Shown here piece by piece: positions 49,391-63,036 of a DNA stretch of 64,000 nucleotides. Each line of letters begins with the position of its first letter. Position 1 is the first letter of the stretch. A program made the position numbers and the translations under genes. The notes under the pieces were generated by a model. That model saw nothing but the letters and a program-made list of their open reading frames with translations. It was not told where the DNA came from and searched no databases. This DNA is from Xestospongia muta (taxonomy: Eukaryota > Porifera > Demospongiae > Haplosclerida > Petrosiidae), in assembly GCA_963693285.1 (NCBI GenBank), contig OY848925.1, positions 6,798,932-6,862,931 on the forward strand, in the 5' to 3' direction.

Positions 49391-52300
49391 TTCCTAATAC
49401 AGCACACAGTATGTGAGTGTGTCACATATAATTAACTCACTGAGAGATTCTTGAAAAAATTTGAAAACACACCAAAAAACTTTTCAGCTGATTGATCTTT
49501 CCCATTTGGATCCTCACCAAAATAATGGAGAGCTTTCACAAACTGTTCCTTCATATCTTTGATAAAATGTTCTGTCTCACGAACAGTAATAGCAGCATGA
49601 AGTGCAAAGTCTTCTACAGCAGAAACAAAATGATCGCTTTCTTCTCCACTCGGATTCAACCGATGGTGATCCAACTCCTAAAGAAAGAAACTAGATACAT
49701 GACATCTTAATACAGGCCCTTACCTTCTTTAAATTGTCCAGACCTTTCTTGATTTCCTTAAACTCTTTCTCCAGTTCAGCAATACTGTAGATATGACTCA
49801 TAAATGTACATAGAACAAGCAATCAAACTTACTCCACTTTGCTAGCATTTCTAATATGAGGTATCTCAATCTCTAGACTAAGTACTTCAGGAAACTATAG
49901 CAGATAAAACAAGTCCTGTCACCATCTCTGTCTGTTCATACTTCTTACCTTGGCTTCTAACATTTGTATAAGATAATGTAATAATGTCATCTTGTTATCG
50001 GTAGTCGACTTTGTTTCAACAATCTTGTTAAGACTTGACAATTTAAAGCCTGTTGATATAATTATAATTATATAGCTCATTAAACAGGGAATGTACCAAA
50101 TGCATTGCCTCTAGTACCACGATTCATAATGTTGCCAAATGCTAAAATAACTTCTAATAATTTTCGTAATTTGCTGCTCATCATTAGTTCATGACAGCTG
50201 GCAGTGACGTCCTCAATGTTGGGACGAATCTAAAATAAGAGAACCAGATGTACAAGGAGTTGGTGACAGTCACATCACATGATGTGATACTAACTTCAGA
50301 TATTCTATCTTGGAATGTTTTGGTGAAGTAGAGCGCTTGAAGGCGTTTGTCGTAACGTGATATATGACTGACTTCAATCATAAATTTATCTGCTCGTGAA
50401 AATTGGTCTATCTCACTGAGGTTCTCTCTCAAGGTAGCTATCTCTTCTTCAGTTGGAACAAACTTCAGTAGCTATAAGAAGAAAAGGATAGCAACTCTCA
50501 AACTGGTTATTAAAACTGGTTTGTCTACGTACCTGTTCTATCATATCTTTGTCTAATGTGTTTTTGACATCCATTGTCATAATGGTCTGTCTGATTTCTG
50601 CATTAGTCATTTTGAGACGTGTCAACAAAATAGTACAATTTTGAGCTCTTTTTTCATTAATGAAAGTCTTTTCTCTTGTTTTATCATTTTGTTTTTTTCC
50701 TCGAGGGAGAGTACCAATAGATGCTATGTTACGATAAGGCTATACGCACATATATAATGAATTAATATTGATTTTATGAATAAACAGTTGCTAGTACCTT
50801 CTGTTGAAATGCTCTCTCTAAATCATTTAAGTTAATTTCTTTATATATTGTGGACTCATCAATGTTTGCCCAAATGGTGTCCTCACCTATCTGAGTCTAA
50901 AGGGAACAGAAAAATAGTCAGACATACAGACAGACGGACAGACAGATGGACAGACAAATATTAGGACATACAGACAGATGGACAGACATATAGACAAATG
51001 GACAGACATACAGACAGACGACAAATAGTCGGACAGACACTTACATCAGCCATTTTGTCCCAATTAAATGGTTTCAGAGGATTATTAACTTGAGGAATAG
51101 ATTTTTTGGGTCTTCTTAATGTGACTAGACCAGATGTGATAACATTGGATGCACCTATAATATATGTATTATGTTATATTATATGTACATGTATTATATT
51201 ATATTATGTTATATTACATGTACACATTATGTTATGTTATATTACATGTATACATCATATTATGTTATATTACATGTATACATTATGTTATGTTATATAC
51301 GTGTATACATTATATTATGTTATATTACATGTATACATTATATTATATATTACATGTATACATTATATTATATGTACATGTATTATACTATGTTATATGT
51401 AAGAACTATATAAGGAGAGGACAAGATTATGTAAGAATGATGTAGAGGAGAGAGACCACACAATATACAAATTAATAATATGTTGTTTTTAATTAGTTTA
51501 CAAAATACCTAAATTCTTCACATTTTTGTAGAGACAATTGTTGCTAGGGAGTTATTAGTATATTATGATTACCTGTACCCGGAGGGGGAGGAGGAGCGGG
51601 TGGTCCTCTGCTTCCCATAGGTGGTGGAGGTGGAGGAGGTGCTGGGGGAGGTGGAGCGGGAGCTACTACAGGAGGTGTGTACTTGGGGAGGTCACTAATG
51701 TCGACATTTTCTTGTTTGAGTTTCTCTTCCAATTGTTCACATCGTGCTTTTAGTTCATCAGTCTAAAAAGAGATCATGTGATCTTAACATTAAGAAGATC
51801 ATGTGACCTAAATATGTAATCCTAGCAAGATCATGTGACCTTAATAAACAAGCACTAAAGAGATCATGTGACAAGGATTATAATATTATTGTCATTGTTT
51901 TTATCAAACATTGGAACTAATATTACTATAACGGGTTTTTTCAACAACAGTTAGAGTAGATAGTAGCAATAAATGTTAGTACAGGTACATACATTAGACA
52001 GTATTGTTTACATTATTAACCTGACGTGTCATTCTAGCCAATTTCCCTACCAACTCTAACTCCTTGTCTTTAAGAGACATGATTTCATGAAGTTTAGCTT
52101 CTAATTGCTGACGTAATTTATCAGCTGTTGTCCTATGAGCATCCTATGAGAGAGAAAGAGAAACAGTAAAGACGTGGGAGGTTCCCCTCTTAAATTACCT
52201 TCTCCATTGTTGTTCTCTCACATTCCCACTCCATTTTCTTCAATCGTATCATCATATGTTCCTGGGCTGGTTGTACCAAAAAGAGAAGATACAATTACTC

Positions 52301-54822
52301 ATCAATTGTGTTCCTCTTACCTCGTCTCATATCATCAATTTGTTTGATAAGCATTCTTTGTTCATCTTCATGTAGTAAACTAAACAAAATAAAGACATTT
52401 TTATAACAGATCAACTTTCTATAAAGACATTTGTCCCACACTAATATCATATCTGTTTATCTGAAGTCTTATCGCATACTTTAAAACAAGTTTCTGTATG
52501 TTAATAGGTATTGGAGATATGTCCGGGTCTACTCCGTGGTCTTGTTGTATAACAGCTTGTTGAACCATACGGTCAATTAACCGCCAATATTTCTCATAAT
52601 GTGCATCGCCCACTACATAAATGGACAGGTATTTATATATTATGGATTGATGTTTTAGATAAATGGATAAATAAATTAATTAATGGACAAACGATTAATA
52701 ACCTGGTAATAACAGGCAGTGATAAAGGAGAGAAAGAAGGTGAGCATAAGCAGGACTGTACGCTGTCTTCCTCTGTAACAAGTCGGCCATGTTCAATACA
52801 TTAGTGTAGTCAACTCTTTCCATCTATAATTGGTTACCATAGCAACAATACATGTAGAGTACACTTACAATACGTAGTCTAGCAGCAAATTCTTTCTCAT
52901 CTTCGATACGTACAAATTCAAAAATCTCTATATGTCTGAACAGAAGTTAAAGTAATTCAAATAATATAATAAATGTCTGTGTACTGACTTGCTGAGTTGT
53001 GCTATACCAAGTGAACGGAGTCTGGCTATGATTGGTTGGATACCCAGCATTAAAAACTCATATCGTAAATGAAGTCGAAACTCTAAACTCTCCTAAAAGT
53101 CAATATAATCACATGTACAGACATGAGATAAAGTCTCCTTACTTCTCCAGCTTTATAATTGATGAGAGCATTCAAGAAAGACAAAATGGCTATCTGCAAG
53201 TTGTGAGTTTCCTGGTCTTCATCAAGACTTCTAGCTAAGTCCATAACTAATGTCTACATTATGAGGATAACCCACGTCAGTTCAAACAAATATTGTATGT
53301 TACTTGAAATCTTGTTCTTTCACAAGCAAACTGTTGGAATTGAATCATAGCATTCAACACTTTCTTATGTCCACCTGGTACTAAACAAAGTGCACCCAAT
53401 ATCTCCAGCGCTAAAGAGAGAGAGAGAGAGTACAATATTTATGGTGTTGCTATTAAACTAACTGGATATCTTTGTCTTTATATTTGTAGTATGTAAACTC
53501 TGAGCAATAACTGTAATACCAATTGGATGTGCCAGGACATGTGCTCTTCCATCCTATAGAAACATACCAGTATTGTTAATGTACATTAAATTGAGATTTA
53601 CAAGCAGTACTACTGACTGACTTACTGTATTGTTCATTAGTGCTTTTATTGAACCAATGATATTATAGTGGAGTTGACTTTGTCTGCATGGAGTAACAAG
53701 ATATTGAATATATCACTAAACTAGTATAACCAGTTTTACCTGACTTCATGGTTCATTACTTGAAGAAAGTCTAGCAAGTATTCTAATCCATTCAATTCAA
53801 TGAATTGAAGCACAAAACTAACAGTGAGAATATTAAAAAGATGTTTTATATGGTTGACATACCTCAATGGTTGAGTTCGTAAAGCTGTCCTAAGATCGTT
53901 GGCAACTTTGAGGTTCACTTCGAAATCTGCTTCTACCAAGGTCATATTTTGTACAATCTATAAATATAATAACTAGTAATAACTAGTAATAACTAGTAAT
54001 AATTGTAGTAGTTAGGATTTTCTAGGTAATATTTATATACAGAAACCTTAGGAAGAAACAACAAATTAGTCGCAAAATGTTAATGAAATCTAAATGAAAT
54101 AATGTCTTCATCTAAGGGATATTACCTCAAGAAGATGTACAATCTCTTCTACATAAAACTGAGGCTGTATTGTCTCCGGTTCTAAACCTGTTTGCTGTTC
54201 CTGTTTAAAAAAAGAAGTGTCAACACAAAAAAATATGATATATCTACTTCACAGATAACTCTACAGACCCACTACAATATCCCCCCTTGTCAGATTGATT
54301 TCCTTTCCAGAATATAATAGTCAAACTAGTATTACATTTTGTATGTAATATAATACAATTATCATGTCATTATATTGCACATACTTTATATTTTGAGAGA
54401 TATAATTGCCATTTCTTTTCAGGCGGTAATTTTAGCATAATTTCTCTATTCAATCCCAACTCATCCTATTGTAAAATATATATTATATATATATATTTAG
54501 TATGAAGGATAGGTCATACCACCATCTGTGCAAAGAGAAGGTTTAATTCAGGTTCATTTGGCATTGGAATTGAAGGAGCAAATTCGTGTAATGTCATGCT
54601 CTCAGTTGATATGAGAGGTCGATGGTGACTGCTATGTCCATGATAGGATTTAGACTTCTTGGGTACCTTCCCTCTGGAAGCTCGACTGTTTTTCAGAGCT
54701 TTGAGTTTGTTTCTAGTAGAGAGAGGCATAGCAGGACCCACAGCAGCAGTACTTCCCATTGTTCGATCATTTTGTAGTGTGTACCGCTTCTTGCGAGAGA
54801 AAGAACGAGTGAAAGAAGGCAT
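48955..54822 (-). CDS. DAAM: DAAM-type diaphanous-related formin
   Basis: Actin nucleator downstream of Rho and, in animals, Dishevelled. About 25 exons. After a basic N-terminus ([14 protein letters not shown]) comes [20 protein letters not shown], then [20 protein letters not shown], the DAAM-type GTPase-binding start. FH3/armadillo exons run from about 54200 to 52400, a coiled coil at 52360-51770, and the FH1 proline stretch at 51566-51700 ([20 protein letters not shown]). FH2 spans about 51130-49430. The C-terminal DAD is visible: [18 protein letters not shown] followed by GGKRRSRR, matching a hydrophobic helix plus basic cluster. It ends [11 protein letters not shown]1 is short, with few profilin sites. 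Some FH3 exon borders are approximate. Confidence 0.88.
49349..49388. repeat. TAA trinucleotide repeat in a DAAM intron
   Basis: About 13 uninterrupted taa units on the plus strand. Confidence 0.95.
50918..51440. repeat. Tandem repeats in two DAAM introns
   Basis: A gacagacagatg/gacatacagacag tetranucleotide-type array (50918-51040) and a tatattacatgtatacatta-type array (51150-51400), separated by the FH2-start exon (about 51045-51155). Confidence 0.85.
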
Positions 54823-55774
54823 TTTCTTCTACACAGTATATGCAAGCACTGAAGCCCGCAGCTGTTGTTCTCGTGAATATAACATTGTTGACATTCCAGA
54901 AATGCCATTAGTAATACTACTGATGTCTATGGATATCAGCTAATTTCCTGTCCTAAGATGCACCAGATTCTTGGCAGTATTATGTTGCTGTTGTGAAATA
55001 TTTTGGATGGACAGACATTTGTTATTAGTTTAAAAATCATTAGAGTCATTGTGTTTTGATGTTATTTTTGAGATGAGCCAAATCTAAACATGAGAGAATT
55101 CTCATAATGACTAAAGTTTATGAAACATATACTTGAATAATTAATTAAAACGAAGGAGAGAAGAGAAGAGAGAGGGGGATTCAAAAAGGGGGTGGGGTCA
55201 TTTGCTTGTAAGTCTGTCACGATAGTTTCTGATGTTCCACTTGTAATCAGATCATGTCTTCCAGTTGTAATGAGTGTATAATCTATAAAATATTGTAATT
55301 CCTCCTCTTTACACTTCTTTACCGAATAATCTCAACACTCTATTTAACTATCTCATAATAAAACAAACTGGAATAAATTATAGTTTAATGTAAAACTGAC
55401 TCCAGAGACACCTATTGGTGACTGGTTTCTTACTTCTACTTGAATCTTTATCACTTCATCACTGCAGTAAGTACTTTTATTTAAACTATTTGACTAAATA
55501 TTTAGTCAATTATATTATATATGTCATATTTTGCGGCCAAAAGTGGTCTGTAAGACCATTTTTGGCATTATGAGACCATTTTTAGCAGTCAAAATGATCT
55601 GGGGGATCACGTTTGGCTTGTCAAAAGTGATGCTTGACCTAGGACCACTTTTGCTATGACAGGTCTGCAACATAGCCAGCCCCACCCCTCGCCAGAAATA
55701 AATTTACGGAGAGATATACTGTTACTATTGATTCCGTGTCATGCTGTAGTTTACTGAGTACTTTGTATTCAGTA
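54823..55774. promoter_or_regulatory. 950-base divergent intergenic region between DAAM and GCC2
   Basis: The longest spacer between divergent genes here. It contains a string of hairpin-forming words (55531-55670), a purine-rich gaaggagagaagagaagaga stretch (55154-55180) and otherwise AT-rich DNA. It must hold the promoters of both genes. No convincing ORF or RNA gene. Confidence 0.45.
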
Positions 55775-58650
55775 ATGGATTTGCTGAAGAGTTTTGGAGA
55801 AGAAATCTCGCGAGTTATGGATTCCTCTCAGATTCAAGAGAAGTCAGACAAGGGAGAAGAGACTCAATCATTTTCTTCAGTTGATGAAGTATGATAATTA
55901 CCATGGTTACATCTGGAATGTATTATCATATCATTACAGAACACTAATCTATCACGTGACAAGTCACATAATCAACATCAAGAAGACTGGGGAGAATGGG
56001 AGAAAGTGAAAAAGACACCTAAAACCACACCCTCAAAAACTCCAGCCACTCTGGACAAATCAGTTTATTCAACTCCTAGTGCAACAGAAAGTGTCGAAAA
56101 TAGCTCAACCACACCCACTTTAATTGATAAACCTAAATCCAGCGGTAAAGTTCAGGTAGAGATGTTATAATAATCATTTATTATTGTATATTAATTATTA
56201 TTATTATTAGATTGATCTAATGAGTCGTGATGATCTTATTAAGTATGTCAAAAAACAAACTGTTTTACTGCAAAAAATGAAGGCTCGTACTGAAGGTTAC
56301 TTAATATATTAATAACTATTAATAACTTATTGTATAGAACTGAATCAAGAATGCAGTAAATTAAGAACAGAACTGACTACTAAACCACAAACCACACCCA
56401 CTGATAATGAGGTAATTGGTTTAAGTATTTGACTCTTTGACTCCACCCCCTTAATAGCACCTTATCCGGGAGTTACAAGTTTTAAAAACTGAGCGAGACC
56501 AGTGTCAGTCTGAGACCAAGAAAGTTAAACAGATTGTTGTTTCCATTGAACAGGAAAAACAGGTATGACCAGTTTTATCAACAAGCATATATATTGTATC
56601 CATTTTAAGGAGACAATTTCAAAATTAGAGGGAAAATTGGCCGATATAACTTTTGAGAAATCTACACTTGAAAACACTTTAGCTCAAAATAAGATTGCCA
56701 TGACAACAGAGAAAGAACAAGCTGAAAAAGACATAACTGAATTAAAGCATGAGGTTGCTAGGTTACATGAGAGGGTAGAGTCTGTATCTAAGGAGAAAGA
56801 GATGCTTGAACAGTGTCTGAGAGATTCTGAAGAGAGACAGAGAAAGTTTGAAACAGAACAAGAACTAGCACAAACAAAAGTAACAACTCTTGAAGAAGAA
56901 CTTAACCATAAAGTTGAAGAATGGGCTCATGAAAAGGAGCGACTGTCCAGTGAGCTTACTCAAGTCCAAACAGTTTTAAGAGAAACTATTGATAACCATT
57001 CATCAGCAATAAATGGTTTGCAAGAAGAATTGGGACAATGGCAAAACAAAACAGAGGAGAGAGAAAGGGAACTCACCACGGCTCAGACAGAGAACTCGCA
57101 GCTATTAAGTCAATGTGAAAGTCTACAACAACAAGTAAAGGATTTGAGAGATAATGTTTCTATATTAAAAGAGAAAGAAGATACTGCAAAGTCTCAAATT
57201 GTTAGTTTAGAAACACAATTAGCAACCTTTCAAGTTGAGAGGGAGACAGGAGGGAGAGAGGAGGAGGAGATGAGGAAGGAAGTGACTCGGTTGACTCACC
57301 AGCTCCAGGAAAGTGTGGATGAGAGAGAGAAGGTGAAAGGAGAGATGGAGAAGGTGAGGGAACAGTACGAACAGTTAACAAGTGAAGTGGAAGACATAAG
57401 AAGTGCTAATAGTGATCTTAAGAGAGAGGTAATGATCAAAACTGAAGAGATAGAGCTATTGAAGAAACAAGTTGAAGAATTGAGTATGAATAATGACAGC
57501 ATTAAAGATGACACAACTGAACAAGTTAAATGTATTGAAGAAGAGAAAACAAAATTAATTCAAAAGCTTGGTGAGTAAAATTAAGCAATGTCAATAACTT
57601 GAATATCTTTTGTTGCCATGGCAACAGAAACACAGGAAACTGTGCATAAAGAAGAGGTTAAAAAACTCAAGGCAATTGCTATGAAATTAAAGAAGGAGCT
57701 ATCAGAAATTAGAGAGAGAGTAAGAATTTATTGATAATTTTTTACAATAATTTCTCTTTTATTACAGGAGACATCACTCCGAGAACAACTTGAGAAGCAA
57801 GGTGACTCCACCCCACAATTAAAACAAGAACTCAAAGAAGCAAAAGAAGAAAGAGATACACTTCAAAAGGAGATGACAGAAACAGTTAGTAATATCACAA
57901 CAGAACTAGAGAGGTAATGTTAACACAACTTGAAGTGGTACATTTAATTTATTGTGTAGTGTTCGTAAACAGTTAGTGCAGGAACAAACTAGGTCTTCAA
58001 AGTTAGAACAGACTCTTCAGGTAATACTCCTTTTATTGTCTGTTATATACAATACATGTATTAGGATTGTAGTCAACAACTTGATCAAAGTCAGCAGGAA
58101 CTTGAGACTAATGTGAGAACTCTCTCTTTAGAGAAGACCAACTTAACTCAATCTCTACATGAACTAGAGGATAGCCACGCCTCCTTGAGGAGTGAGTTAG
58201 AGTCTGTGAAAACTGACTTATTGTCTTCACAGTCTGAACTTACTACGACAAGTAGAGCTTTGAATGATGTAAGTTGTACTCTATAAATACTCAATTGAAA
58301 TTATTTCTTTCTTATAATTAGAGTACATTAGAAATCACCTCTTTAAGAGAGATATTGACTAAAGAAAGAGAAGAATTGGTCGATATTAAACAAAAACTTG
58401 CAGCTGTTGAGAAGGTTTGAAGTTTAACTAATATCTATTATGCTATAATATTTTGTAGGAGATGAAGTCATCATCTTTGATGGATCTTGAATTGGCAGAT
58501 TATCAACGTTCCATTGAAACACTCAGAGGACAAGTAAAAGTTGGAGAAAATAATCGTAATGAGTTGGAAAAGAAAATAACATCTTTGGAAAAACAAGTAG
58601 AAGATGTCAATCAAGAACTAGGTAACAATAGTAAAATAATACCTTGTAAT

Positions 58651-58683
<33 letters not shown>

Positions 58684-60903
58684 AGTAACTCGAAAACAAG
58701 AATGTAGTCAGAAAGAAGAGTCTATTACTAAAATGAAAACAATGCTACGAAAAAGTGCTAAAGAACTTATGGATAGCAAATCTCAAGTGAGTAAACTCAA
58801 ATGTCATGAATATTATTATGTCTTGTTAGTTTATAGAGACACAGCAAATTATAGAAGAATTAAAGAAAGAATTAGAAACTGAGAAACAAAATATGGAAAT
58901 AGCAAAGGTAGTCAATGATAGTCACATGACATCATGTGATTACAATAATAATACAGGTGGAAGTAGCTGAATTGACAGCCAAATTACAATCTAGTCAACA
59001 GCAAGTAATTGAAGGGATCTCCTCTTATGTTGTCATTTTATATTTTTAATTTAGTTTGATTCCACTCACTCTCATTATCAACGTCTAGTTCATACATTAG
59101 AGACTAAAGTTTCTAGTCTTCAAACTGAATTAACTGATATGACAGGGACACTACAACAAACTAAAGAAGAACATGAGAGTTACAAGGTAAAATAATTAGT
59201 GGGTGGAGTTTAATATACTTGGTGGGTGGAGCTAAAGCTGTTATTCTAATTGAAGGTGAGAGTACATTCCGTGTTGAAACAGAAACATGCTTCTCCATCA
59301 ATATCAGAGTTGGAAACTAATTTAAGGTGAGGTCATGTGATAGTCATGTGATATTCATGTGGTATTGTTATAGACAGCAACATGAAGTGGAATTGCTTAA
59401 AACTAAAGCTGAATTAAAAGATACACGGTAAGTTAATTATAATGAGCTAATAATTATTATTTTATTAATTTAGGGAGCGTCTCACTACTTTACTCTCTGA
59501 ACATGAAGAATTAGAACTTGAACATCAACAACTGATAGGTCGTCATGACGACTATCTCCATGACACAAAGGAAGAAATTGATCAATTAAAAGAAAGGTAC
59601 TTGTAATGTACTGGAAAGATGATAACATGATTGTTACCAAGGTTACAAGACTCTGAAGTAAAGTCGCGTATAAGAACTCAAGAACACGAAGAACTTGTAT
59701 CTCAATTACGACTAGAAATACATGAAAATACTGCTGCTTTTAAAGTCAGCAACAACAATTTCCTTCCTATTTTATTTCTCCTTAGACTCAGACCCAGGCT
59801 CTACAGAACAGGCATCAGTCTGAAGTAAAGAAATTAAATGATGAACTGACTAGAGTAAATGATGAAATAAGTCGACTACAACAAGATGCTGACTCATTAG
59901 TTTTAGCACGTGGACGACCGCAACAAGTCAGTGATGTCATCATGACATCATTTATTTAATCCTTATAGACTCCTCAAGAAACTGTTCATAATATAGAAAA
60001 GATTAAGATAGTACCAACTGAAGAGCGCTCATCAGGAGAGGTATTGGTAGCCACACCCACATCTATTATTAGCCACACCTTTTATTGTGTAGGGTATGGA
60101 TCGGAATGAATTAGAAGTTTCAGGATTGACCACACCCACCAGTCATGTAAGTAATAATGTACATATTATATTATATGTATGTGTATATATTAGACCAGTG
60201 AAGACCACTTAATGAGTTTTGAGCGACTCTTAAGTACTACGTCTAATGATCTTGGCTCGTTAAATGGGAGGAGTCAGAGTAAGATTAAGTTATGTTTTCA
60301 TTAATGATATGTTATTAGCACCCAAACTAATGGGAAATGAGGTAGAGCTTCTTGAACAGGTTGCCTTAGCAACCAAAAAGACTACCCATTTGACTGAACT
60401 ATTACATGAGAGTGAAGCTAATTGTGTCAGATTAACAGATCAAACAAAACTGCTCAAAGAAGAGATTAGGAGGTGTGTCCAAATTAATGAGGGGTGTGGT
60501 CAGTATTTGTACCAATAGATTAGAAAGGAACCAAGAACGACAACGTGAGTCTTCTAATATGGAGTATTTAAAGAATGTTGTTTTAAAGGTGGGTGTGGTT
60601 ACATAAGAATCAAAAATAAGACTGTATGTTATATGTTAATTTGTAGTTTTTACATTCTAACAATGAGGAGAGAGCAGGTCTTATTCCAATAATTACACGT
60701 CTTCTTCAACTAAGTCAACAAGAACGCCAATTTCTGCAAGAAACATTTAAGGGTAAACTCTTCTTCGTTGCAACTATAATTATATCTGATCAAAATATGT
60801 AGGTAGAAAAGTAGATTTACCAGATGCTTCTGGTAGTAGTTCGTTAGGAGTGGGTGGAACAAAAGGATGGGCCAATTATCTTCATAGATGGACAGGATAT
60901 TAA
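55775..60903 (+). CDS. GCC2: GCC2-like GRIP-domain golgin (GCC185)
   Basis: Long coiled-coil tether at the trans-Golgi, capturing endosome-derived vesicles. The N-terminus MDLLKSFGEEISRVMD is followed by DLMSRDDLIKYVKKQTVLLQ, the conserved GCC2 block. Then come more than 20 exons of heptad coiled coil (56330-59930), the largest at 56610-57570. The C-terminal GRIP region is clear: TTHLTELLHESEANCVRLTD, KLLKEEIRR, LERNQERQR, MEYLKNVVLKFLHSNNEERA, LIPIITRLLQLSQQERQFLQ and finally GWANYLHRWTGY, as in GCC2. About 1250-1300 residues by estimate, against about 1680 in human. Several introns are under 60 bases. The 3' end converges with TOM20. Confidence 0.92.
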
Positions 60904-61138
60904 TTATTAATTTATAAGGTGTTAACACTAATTACAAATTAATTTATATAATATAAGGAGATTGATACAAGTCTTGGAAAGGATCTAACAAAAAGAAAAT
61001 AATTACATAAAGATAAATAAATACCATTTCAAACAATAGAATACACAATATATAATAAAGAAATATGCATGTGATTAGTCTCATTCCCATGCCAGCTGAG
61101 ACTGGGACTGAGGACAGAACTACTAAATCATTTCACTA
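60904..61138. other. Convergent 3' region of GCC2 and TOM20
   Basis: AT-rich, with aataaa-type signals on both strands (for example ataaataaa near 61015). No gene seen. Confidence 0.4.
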
Positions 61139-61771
61139 TCAATCGACATCAGAGTCTTTCACTGGCACTGCTCCTGTTCCTCCTTCTTCCTAAAACAAGT
61201 TATCACTAGTCATAACATACTAACAAATGACTCACTTGAGCCTTTGCCATTGCTGCAAATGCTTGTATGATAATATTGAATATTGCAGGTGGAAGAATTT
61301 GTTGAAGTGTAGCTAATGCAACCTTAGGATTGCTTGAGAACTGAATGAAATTAATAAAATGACCAACAGCTTCTTCCATTTTACCTAAAACAAGGTTAAC
61401 TTTAGCAAGACTATTTTCTTCCAATACCTTCCATCATTTTCTGGTTGGCATTTTCAAATTCTGAAGCTAAAAATTGATCTCTCACCCTTGGATTGCTTAA
61501 ATCAACAACTTGCTATATAAAAATGTCATCATTCATAATATAACTACTACCATTATAAACTCACCTGAGAATTCTGTCTCATAGTAGATTTTCTTTCTAA
61601 TGTGGTATAAAACGATCAACCACGTGACAAATTTAATAACATACTTTTCAGTACTCTCTTTTTATATTCTGGATCACTCCTTCTTTTACGATCAAAGTAA
61701 ATACAGTAACCGATAAAAGCTGTACCTAAGAAACCAAGAACACAGAGAGCTGCCACTTTTTTCCCATCCAT
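61139..61771 (-). CDS. TOMM20: TOM20 mitochondrial import receptor subunit
   Basis: Outer-membrane receptor for presequences. Five exons. MDGKKVAALCVLGFLGTAFI then GYCIYFDRKRRSDPEYKKRV gives the N-terminal anchor and the invariant YFDRKRRSDP block. DQFLASEFENANQKMMEG, KMEEAVGHFINFIQFSSNP and ALATLQQILPPAIFNIIIQA form the TPR-like receptor domain. It ends EEGGTGAVPVKDSDVD, an acidic tail. About 145 residues, the normal length. Internal spacing is slightly shorter between the basic linker (KRKSTMRQNSQ) and the TPR. Confidence 0.94.
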
Positions 61772-61858
61772 TTTTCAACCATGCGTTGGTAGTTGCATCA
61801 GTATGTGATGTCATCTTGAAGGTGTGTTATTGGGGGTGTGGCTCAGTAAAATTGAGTG
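61772..61858. promoter_or_regulatory. Bidirectional promoter, TOM20 / MEA1
   Basis: 87 bases between divergent start codons, with a CACCC-type box (gggggtgtggct, 61831-61842). Confidence 0.55.
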
Positions 61859-62378
61859 ATGAGTGGAGAAGGTAATGAACAGGAAGAAAGACGAGAGGAA
61901 CAAGGGGTTAGTCCCTCAGAGATAGTACAACATCTTGTTAATGGAGAGGATCAATGGAGCTCTGAAGATGAAATAGAAAGCAATCCTGATAATACTGAAG
62001 AAGGTGCTGGATACATATTGTTATCACAAAATCTCTCAGATGAAGAAGACAATGATAACCAATTAACAGCAGTTCCAAACTGTCAATTGATAGACTCATA
62101 CACAATCCCAGATTTGCCTGAGAATGAGTCTTCATCTGTAGAGTACACACAACAAGTATTAATGGAAGAAGGTACGCATAGTCTAGTTCAACATTCTAAA
62201 TCAACGCAATATCCTTTTTTGTTATTCAGCTGATGTTATTGCTGTACAAGAAGCTATGGTTGGTTTTTCTCTTCCTCTCTCTGTCGTCCCAAACTGGGCA
62301 CAGAACTTACCTGAGGATGTGTGGAAGAAGGAGTTATTAGAGGGAATTAGAAAACAGCGAAGACCAGATAATCACTAA
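61859..62378 (+). CDS. MEA1: MEA1-like protein (male-enhanced antigen 1)
   Basis: Two exons: 61859-62171 and 62230-62378. The N-terminal part is acidic and low-complexity (WSSEDEIESNPDNTEEGAGY). The conserved C-terminus reads VQEAMVGFSLPLSVVPNWAQ then LPEDVWKKELLEGIRKQR, matching the VKxxMxGxxLPxxxVPxWA core of MEA1. The biochemical role of MEA1 is poorly known. About 155 residues. The start is the ATG at 61859; three bases upstream is GTG. Confidence 0.8.
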
Positions 62379-63036
62379 ATTATTTTTACTGTATTATCAA
62401 ATGTTTAAATATTTCAATATTAAATACTTAATTTACATAAGGTCAGAAGAAAGACAAGTATAACTGCAGACAGGTAGATACTTCCATCACATTTAGATCC
62501 TTGTTACATAGCGGGAGTGACGTGTCAGAATAAACAATCTCTCATTAGTATACTATTTAAATTTGGTCTTACCAGAAATGGTGTTCATAGACATTTCACT
62601 AATTTCATTAAAAAGTTATATTGAAAGTTAAGTTTCATAAAACAATCCCGGTGTTTTAATAGTTGATGTCATCAAGTAATCATGACACTGTCTTTAATAT
62701 CTAACAAAATTAATTAATAAAATAATATTAATTACACCGATCAAATTATTGTAAATAATCTCACAAACATGCCGAACAAAAAAACCAAAAAAAAAATAAG
62801 AACATGATTTCAAAAATACTAAGATTTCCAAAAAAAGAAAGACATGAGACCTATGATTTTGAAAACGTATGTAATAATAATATTGATTGCTGCAAAGTTT
62901 GACAACATTAAAAATAAACTACTAAAATGTTCTCAAGACCAGCCACTCAAATATGAGGGACAGTTTCAATGTTTAATATATCATTTTTACCGCACACATA
63001 GACACAAATGGATTGAGTGGAGAGGAGATGATATAA
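62379..63036. other. 658-base convergent spacer, MEA1 / PP2A B56
   Basis: AT-rich. An A-rich stretch at 62776-62845 contains several runs of six to nine A. Two short ORFs read open but lack homology or splice context. Probably 3' UTRs of both genes. Confidence 0.4.

Noticed and set aside
51106..51445. Tyr/Ile-rich ORFs ([10 protein letters not shown])
   Set aside because: Product of the TA/TGTA repeat in a DAAM intron; no start context or homology.
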